From NCBI RefSeq assembly GCF_015326965.1, contig NZ_CP017659.1, positions 6,957,001 through 7,021,000 of the forward strand: a DNA stretch of 64,000 nucleotides, written 5' to 3'. The notes under the pieces were generated by a model. That model was given only the letters and a program-made list of their open reading frames with translations. It was not told where the DNA came from and made no database searches. The position numbers were made by a program, and so were the translations under genes. Source of the stretch: Paenibacillus sp. JZ16. Lineage in GTDB: Bacteria; Bacillota; Bacilli; Paenibacillales; Paenibacillaceae. Below are positions 60,071 to 64,000 of this stretch, in pieces. Numbering within the stretch: the stretch's first letter is position 1; every line of letters begins with the position of its first letter.

Positions 60071-61369
60071 ATGGCAGATATGTTTAATTCAATACGATGG
60101 CGCAACGCGGATCCTGATATGGCTGAGCGGAGTGCGGACGTGGTCCGGACTCTGCTTCGGCATGGACATGAAGCGTATTGGGTCGGTGGCTGTGTCCGTG
60201 ATGAATACATGGGACGCAAGGTCAGTGATATGGATATAACTACCTCCGCCTTGCCCGAGGTCACCTGTTCCATCTTTCCCAAGGTTATTCCTACAGGAAT
60301 CAAGCATGGGACCGTGACGGTGCTGATGGAAGGCCAGTCTTTCGAAGTGACGACCTATCGCGTGGAGAGCGGTTATGAGGACCACCGTCATCCAACGGAG
60401 GTTGCTTTCGTCGAAGAAGTAACGGAGGATTTGCGACGACGTGATTTTACGATGAACGCAATGGCCCGAGGGATTGATGGCTCCTGGGTGGATCCGTTTG
60501 GCGGACGGGCGGATATTGACAGGCAGGTGATCCGCTGCGTGGGCGATGCACGCCTCCGTTTCCGCGAAGACGCCCTGCGCATGGTTCGCTGCATCCGTTT
60601 CGCTTCCGTATTCGGGTTCTCCATCGCTGTGCATACTTGGAGAGGGATTCTCTCGGAGAGAGACACCTTAAGTTGGATTGCGATGGAGCGCATTCGCAGT
60701 GAATTTGAAAAGATCCTAACAGGTCCGGCCCCCTTGCGCGGACTGGAGCTGTTTGTCCGCAGCGGCTTGTACGCCCGAATGAAGGCGCCCTTTCCATATA
60801 CCGGACATGACATGAAAGCGATAGAAGCCATGAATGGGATCAAGCAGGAGCAACCTACGATCCGCTGGGCGCTGCTGCTGCTTGCCTGCGGCATTTCAGC
60901 CCAGGAAGCAGAGGAGCTGCTACGATCGTGGACGTTCTCCAATAAGCAGCGGGAAGCCATCGTTAAGCTGTTAGCGCTTCATGAGTCCTATCGGCAAAAG
61001 CAGGAAGTGGAAGCTGCCGAGAGTCACAGGCACCTATGGATTAAGCTGGTCCTCGTCCACGGAGCCGAGGCAGCTCAAGGCTGGTTGCAGCTGCAGAAGG
61101 CCTTGAACCAAACGGGAGCAGCCTCAGCTTCATTAAGCGTAATTGAACAGCTTGACGGTTGGCTCCGGGAACTCCGAATTCGGAGTTTGAAAGATTTGGC
61201 CATCACCGGAAACGAACTGCTTGAAACGCTGGACAAGCGTGGAGGCCCATGGCTCGGAGAACTTCTCGGGCAATTGCTGGAGAAAGCGGCGGCAGGTTTA
61301 ATTAACAACGATAAGGAATCGTTGATTGAAGAAGCAAAGCGGGTGGTAATTCATAATGAAGGATTATGA
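60071..61369 (+). CDS. cca: CCA tRNA nucleotidyltransferase
   Basis: 432 residues, class II. Adds CCA to tRNA 3' ends. Catalytic GGCVRDEYMGRKVSDMDITTSA has the GG-x-VRD and DxD; DLRRRDFTMNAMA, the DIDRQVIRCVGDARLRFREDALRMVRCIRFASVFGF segment and ERIRSEF (substrate specificity) are present. The C-terminal helical domain is intact. Overlaps birA by 14 bp. Confidence 0.96.
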   Translation: MADMFNSIRWRNADPDMAERSADVVRTLLRHGHEAYWVGGCVRDEYMGRKVSDMDITTSALPEVTCSIFPKVIPTGIKHGTVTVLMEGQSFEVTTYRVESGYEDHRHPTEVAFVEEVTEDLRRRDFTMNAMARGIDGSWVDPFGGRADIDRQVIRCVGDARLRFREDALRMVRCIRFASVFGFSIAVHTWRGILSERDTLSWIAMERIRSEFEKILTGPAPLRGLELFVRSGLYARMKAPFPYTGHDMKAIEAMNGIKQEQPTIRWALLLLACGISAQEAEELLRSWTFSNKQREAIVKLLALHESYRQKQEVEAAESHRHLWIKLVLVHGAEAAQGWLQLQKALNQTGAASASLSVIEQLDGWLRELRIRSLKDLAITGNELLETLDKRGGPWLGELLGQLLEKAAAGLINNDKESLIEEAKRVVIHNEGL

Positions 61370-62345
61370 TCAAGACAATACGCTTCTGAAAATGTTCCAG
61401 GAGCATTCCGGGCAATTTTTGTCCGGAGAAGAGATCAGTCGTAAATTGTCCATCAGCCGGACAGCCGTATGGAAGCAGATCAATAAGCTCCGTCAATGGG
61501 GATATGATTTTGAGGCCGTTCCGCGGCTTGGCTACCGCATGATCGATGAACCGGACAAACTGAGCGTGGAGCAACTGACAGCGGGGATGACCAGTCAGAC
61601 CTTCGGTAAACCGCTGAAGCTCCTTGACAAAACGTCATCTACTCAGGAAGATGCCCGTCAATTGGCGGAAGAAGGGGCAACCGAAGGCACGCTTGTGATT
61701 TCGGAAGAGCAGACAGGCGGTCGCGGGAGGATGGGAAGAAAATTCCATTCTCCAAGAGGCAAAGGCATATGGATGAGCCTGGTGCTCAGACCGAAGCAGC
61801 CGCTGCATCTAACCCAGCAGCTGACCTTATTGACAGGCGTTGCGGTATGCCGTGCGATTGCGAAGTGCGCCGGTGTGCAGACCGATATTAAGTGGCCAAA
61901 CGACATTCTGTTTCAGGGCAAAAAGGTTTGCGGCATTCTGCTGGAGTCTGCAACAGAAGACGAAAGGGTGCGCTACTGCATAGCCGGAATCGGAATCAGT
62001 GCCAATCTGAAGGAATCGGATTTTCCGGAGGAGCTGCGCGGCGTTGCGACTTCGATTCGCATGGCTGGCGGAGCAACCGTCAACCGGACAGGGCTGATTC
62101 AGTCCATTATGGCGGAGATGGAGGTTTTATATGAATTGTACAACGAGCAGGGCTTCGAGCCTATTGCCTCTCTCTGGGAAGCATTATCCGGCACGGTGGG
62201 CAGGGAAGTTCAAGTGCAGACGGCCCGTGACCGTTTTAGCGGGATTGCCACAGGACTTAACCGGGACGGCGCGCTGCTGGTTCGCAATCATGATGACGAG
62301 CTAATCCCCGTATATTCCGGTGAAATTCTTTTTGATACCAGGTAA
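61356..62345 (+). CDS. birA: Biotin operon repressor / biotin-protein ligase
   Basis: 329 residues, bifunctional. N-terminal helix-turn-helix (LSGEEISRKLSISRTAVWKQINKLRQWGYDF), central biotin ligase domain with EQTGGRGRMGRKFHSPRGKGIWMS (biotinyl-AMP loop) and IKWPNDILFQGKKVCGIL, and a small C-terminal SH3-like domain. It represses biotin genes and biotinylates acetyl-CoA carboxylase; no bio genes are nearby. Start ATG 61356 inside cca. Order cca-birA-panB as in Bacillus. Confidence 0.96.
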   Translation: MKDYDQDNTLLKMFQEHSGQFLSGEEISRKLSISRTAVWKQINKLRQWGYDFEAVPRLGYRMIDEPDKLSVEQLTAGMTSQTFGKPLKLLDKTSSTQEDARQLAEEGATEGTLVISEEQTGGRGRMGRKFHSPRGKGIWMSLVLRPKQPLHLTQQLTLLTGVAVCRAIAKCAGVQTDIKWPNDILFQGKKVCGILLESATEDERVRYCIAGIGISANLKESDFPEELRGVATSIRMAGGATVNRTGLIQSIMAEMEVLYELYNEQGFEPIASLWEALSGTVGREVQVQTARDRFSGIATGLNRDGALLVRNHDDELIPVYSGEILFDTR

Positions 62346-62355
62346 ATGAAACATG

Positions 62356-62384
62356 GTGAAATCGTGGCTCAAATTTGTTATACT
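62356..62384 (+). promoter_or_regulatory. Promoter of panB
   Basis: GTGAAA (62356-62361), a 17-base spacer, and extended TGT-TATACT (-10 at 62379-62384). Start near 62391. Confidence 0.6.
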
Positions 62385-62390
62385 ATGACC

Positions 62391-62630
62391 AAGAGGCGGT
62401 ATCGCCATGAGCGAATTGCACTCTTCAGCAAGTGGCAATGAACATTTTTTTAGAACACCTTCATAACTGTTATGCCGGTTACGTTGGATTCTGCTCTGAG
62501 CCGAAAGGACCGAGACAGAAGGGACGATCGCGAGTGACTCTTTTTTGCCTTTCGGACTTTTTAGCAAGTATGTGCTAAAAGGTTTTTTTTATTGTGTCTA
62601 ACTTATTTACACAAAGGAGGCTGTGTCACA
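62391..62630 (+). promoter_or_regulatory. Structured 240-nt leader of panB, candidate pan-type element
   Basis: Non-coding leader between the promoter and panB. Several small stems: an outer AAGAG/CTCTT (near 62390-62436) enclosing GGCG-GTAT-CGCC, and CATAAC/GTTATG near 62463. It ends with an intrinsic terminator (62557-62590) that stops 23 bases before the ribosome site. Leaders of panB in Firmicutes are known to carry the pan RNA motif; I cannot verify that motif here, but an attenuation mechanism is likely. Confidence 0.55.
62557..62590 (+). terminator. Terminator inside the panB leader
   Basis: CTTTTTAGCA (62557-62566) pairs with TGCTAAAAGG (62573-62582, one G-U), followed by eight T. 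Because panB starts only 40 bases later, it is an attenuator of panBC rather than the end of birA. Confidence 0.85.
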
Positions 62631-63518
62631 ATGGCAGGCAAACAACCACTGAACATCGTAAAGATGAAGAACATGAAGAAGAAGGGTGTACCGATCACCA
62701 TGCTGACCGCGTATGATTATCCTTCCGCCAAACTGGCGGAGGAAGCGGATATTGATATGATATTGGTAGGAGATTCCCTCGGTAATGTCGTGCTTGGCTA
62801 TAACTCCACCATTCCGGTTACGCTTGACGACATGGTATACCATACCCGTGCAGTCGCTCGTGGGGCGGAAGAAACGTTCATCGTAGCGGATATGCCGTTT
62901 ATGACCTACCACGGAGATATTGATGAAAGTCTCCGCGGGGTGCGGAGATTGATGCAGGAAGGCCATGCGCATGCCGTCAAAATGGAAGGCGGAGAAGAAA
63001 TCGCCGGCACCGTGAAACGGATTGTACAGTCCGGCGTACCGGTGCTGGGCCATATCGGGCTGACGCCTCAGTCGGTGAATCAGATTGGCGGCTACCGCAT
63101 ACAGGGCAAGGATGCCCAAGACGCGCAGCGGCTCATGAATGATGCGAAGGCACTTGAAGCGGCTGGAGCATTTGCCATTGTATTGGAGCTGGTTACGGAA
63201 GAGGCGGCAGCAGAAATATCCAAAGCGCTGAGCATACCGACGATTGGCATCGGAGCGGGCCGCTACTGTGACGGTCAGGTGCTGGTATTCCATGATATAT
63301 TGAAGTACGCGTCCCCTTATCGGGACAAACGTTTCGTGAAAACCTACGCCGATGTCGGTTCCATCATCCGTGAAGGCATCACGCAGTACGTGAAGGAAGT
63401 GAAGGACCGCTCATTCCCGGCCGAGGAGCATGTTTTTAAGGCCGAGAATCATGCAGCTTCCGAAACGACAAGCACATTATATGGGAGTCAAAAGGAGAAG
63501 GTGGGCACGACATCATGA
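62631..63518 (+). CDS. panB: 3-methyl-2-oxobutanoate hydroxymethyltransferase
   Basis: 295 residues. First committed step of pantothenate synthesis: ketopantoate from 2-oxoisovalerate and methylene-[36 protein letters not shown] and VKMEGGEEI, then [21 protein letters not shown] and the catalytic Glu in [15 protein letters not shown] are diagnostic. ATG 62631 has AAAGGAGG 10 bases upstream. The gene overlaps panC by ATGA. Confidence 0.97.
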   Translation: MAGKQPLNIVKMKNMKKKGVPITMLTAYDYPSAKLAEEADIDMILVGDSLGNVVLGYNSTIPVTLDDMVYHTRAVARGAEETFIVADMPFMTYHGDIDESLRGVRRLMQEGHAHAVKMEGGEEIAGTVKRIVQSGVPVLGHIGLTPQSVNQIGGYRIQGKDAQDAQRLMNDAKALEAAGAFAIVLELVTEEAAAEISKALSIPTIGIGAGRYCDGQVLVFHDILKYASPYRDKRFVKTYADVGSIIREGITQYVKEVKDRSFPAEEHVFKAENHAASETTSTLYGSQKEKVGTTS

Positions 63519-64000
63519 AAGTGATTCGCACCATTGCGGAATTAAGATCAGAACTTAAGGACCGCCGAGAATCCGGCAGTGGTCCGGTAGGACTTGTGCC
63601 TACGATGGGTTATTTGCATGAAGGGCACGCCAGCCTGATGCGCAAGGCGCGGGAAATGGCAGGTACGGTGGTCGCCAGTATCTTTGTCAATCCGATTCAA
63701 TTCGGACCGGGTGAGGATTATGAGACCTACCCTCGGGATGAGGCACGCGATCTGGCGTTGGCGGAATCCGAAGGGGTGAATGTGGTTTTTATTCCCACGG
63801 TTCAGGAAATGTATCCCCAGCCGACCAAAACGAAGATTGCCGTATCGGAAATTACGTCATTATTGTGCGGGGCCTCCCGTCCCGGGCATTTTGACGGTGT
63901 TACCACGGTTGTTAATAAATTGTTTAATATCGTAAAACCTGACTATGCTTTCTTCGGAATGAAGGATGCCCAGCAGGTGGCCGTGATTGAGCAAATGGTG
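63515..64000 (+). CDS. panC: Pantothenate synthetase, N-terminal part (cut by window end)
   Basis: The first 162 residues are in the window; the rest lies beyond it. Joins pantoate and beta-alanine using ATP. Motifs [19 protein letters not shown] (ATP-binding, HxGH-type), [36 protein letters not shown] and FFGMKDAQQ are intact. Start ATG 63515, sharing ATGA with panB. panD is expected next by comparison with Bacillus. Confidence 0.95.
   Translation, partial: MKVIRTIAELRSELKDRRESGSGPVGLVPTMGYLHEGHASLMRKAREMAGTVVASIFVNPIQFGPGEDYETYPRDEARDLALAESEGVNVVFIPTVQEMYPQPTKTKIAVSEITSLLCGASRPGHFDGVTTVVNKLFNIVKPDYAFFGMKDAQQVAVIEQMV

Overview
The window is a chromosomal segment of an endospore-forming Firmicute, almost certainly a Paenibacillus or close relative. 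Base composition is near 50% GC, ribosome binding sites are strong (AGGAGG type), TTG starts are frequent, and sporulation genes (spoIVA, spoVIF, ypeB, ypjB) are present. The gene order follows the Bacillus subtilis res to pan region closely, with gaps and insertions. There are no rRNA or tRNA genes, CRISPR arrays, transposases or prophage genes. This is core genome, and most of the unusual content is in RNA leaders and intergenic elements.

Layout. 1-3742: end of resB, then resC, resD and resE (cytochrome c maturation and the ResDE redox two-component system). 3867-5928: serA on the minus strand behind a T-box leader. 6109-9351: a small group with a CPBP protease, a membrane protein and a metallophosphoesterase, followed by a polysaccharide deacetylase lipoprotein and a small membrane protein. 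9553-13792: mecA, prsW, a 48-residue Cys-rich protein in the place of sleB, ypeB, a PilZ protein and a small membrane protein. 13969-16600: cmk, plsC and the rpsA homologue. 16812-20466: der, plsY, gpsA, spoVIF and a DUF2768 protein. 20509-22673: a nucleotidyltransferase-like protein, a [2Fe-2S] ferredoxin, a 355-bp element bounded by inverted repeats, and a YphF-like lipoprotein. 23280-25599: spoIVA, hup and mtrB (TRAP). 25775-32466: a DoxX protein and two UbiA-superfamily prenyltransferases amid hepS, menG, ubiX and hepT (menaquinone side chain and ring assembly). 32569-45410: ndk, cheR, aroC, aroB, aroH, trpEDCFBA, hisC and tyrA. 45457-47632: a candidate small RNA, then an ECF sigma/anti-sigma pair and a histidine phosphatase. 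48824-53112: an unrecognised protein, an IDEAL-domain miniprotein, ypiF and qcrABC. 53251-64000: ypjA, ypjB, a YitT-family protein, ypjD, a TPR protein, dapB, mgsA, bshB1, bshA, cca, birA, panB and the start of panC.

The genes fall into linked functions. ResDE, cytochrome c maturation, menaquinone assembly and QcrABC together make and control the quinol-oxidising branch of respiration. The aro-trp-his-tyr block is one long aromatic supraoperon. Its trp part starts with a leader that carries about ten GAG/UAG triplets and a terminator, and the cognate regulator TRAP (mtrB) is encoded 11 kb upstream. Serine synthesis is controlled by a T-box, and pantothenate synthesis by an attenuator-type leader. 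Bacillithiol genes bshB1 and bshA sit next to mgsA as in Bacillus.

The strongest leads for follow-up are: a consensus promoter and terminator pair that would make an 80-nt pyrimidine-rich small RNA (45457-45571); the terminal-inverted-repeat element at 21532-21886; the panB leader; the hairpin that covers the ribosome binding site of the MenA-like gene; and the two-prenyltransferase menaquinone cluster.
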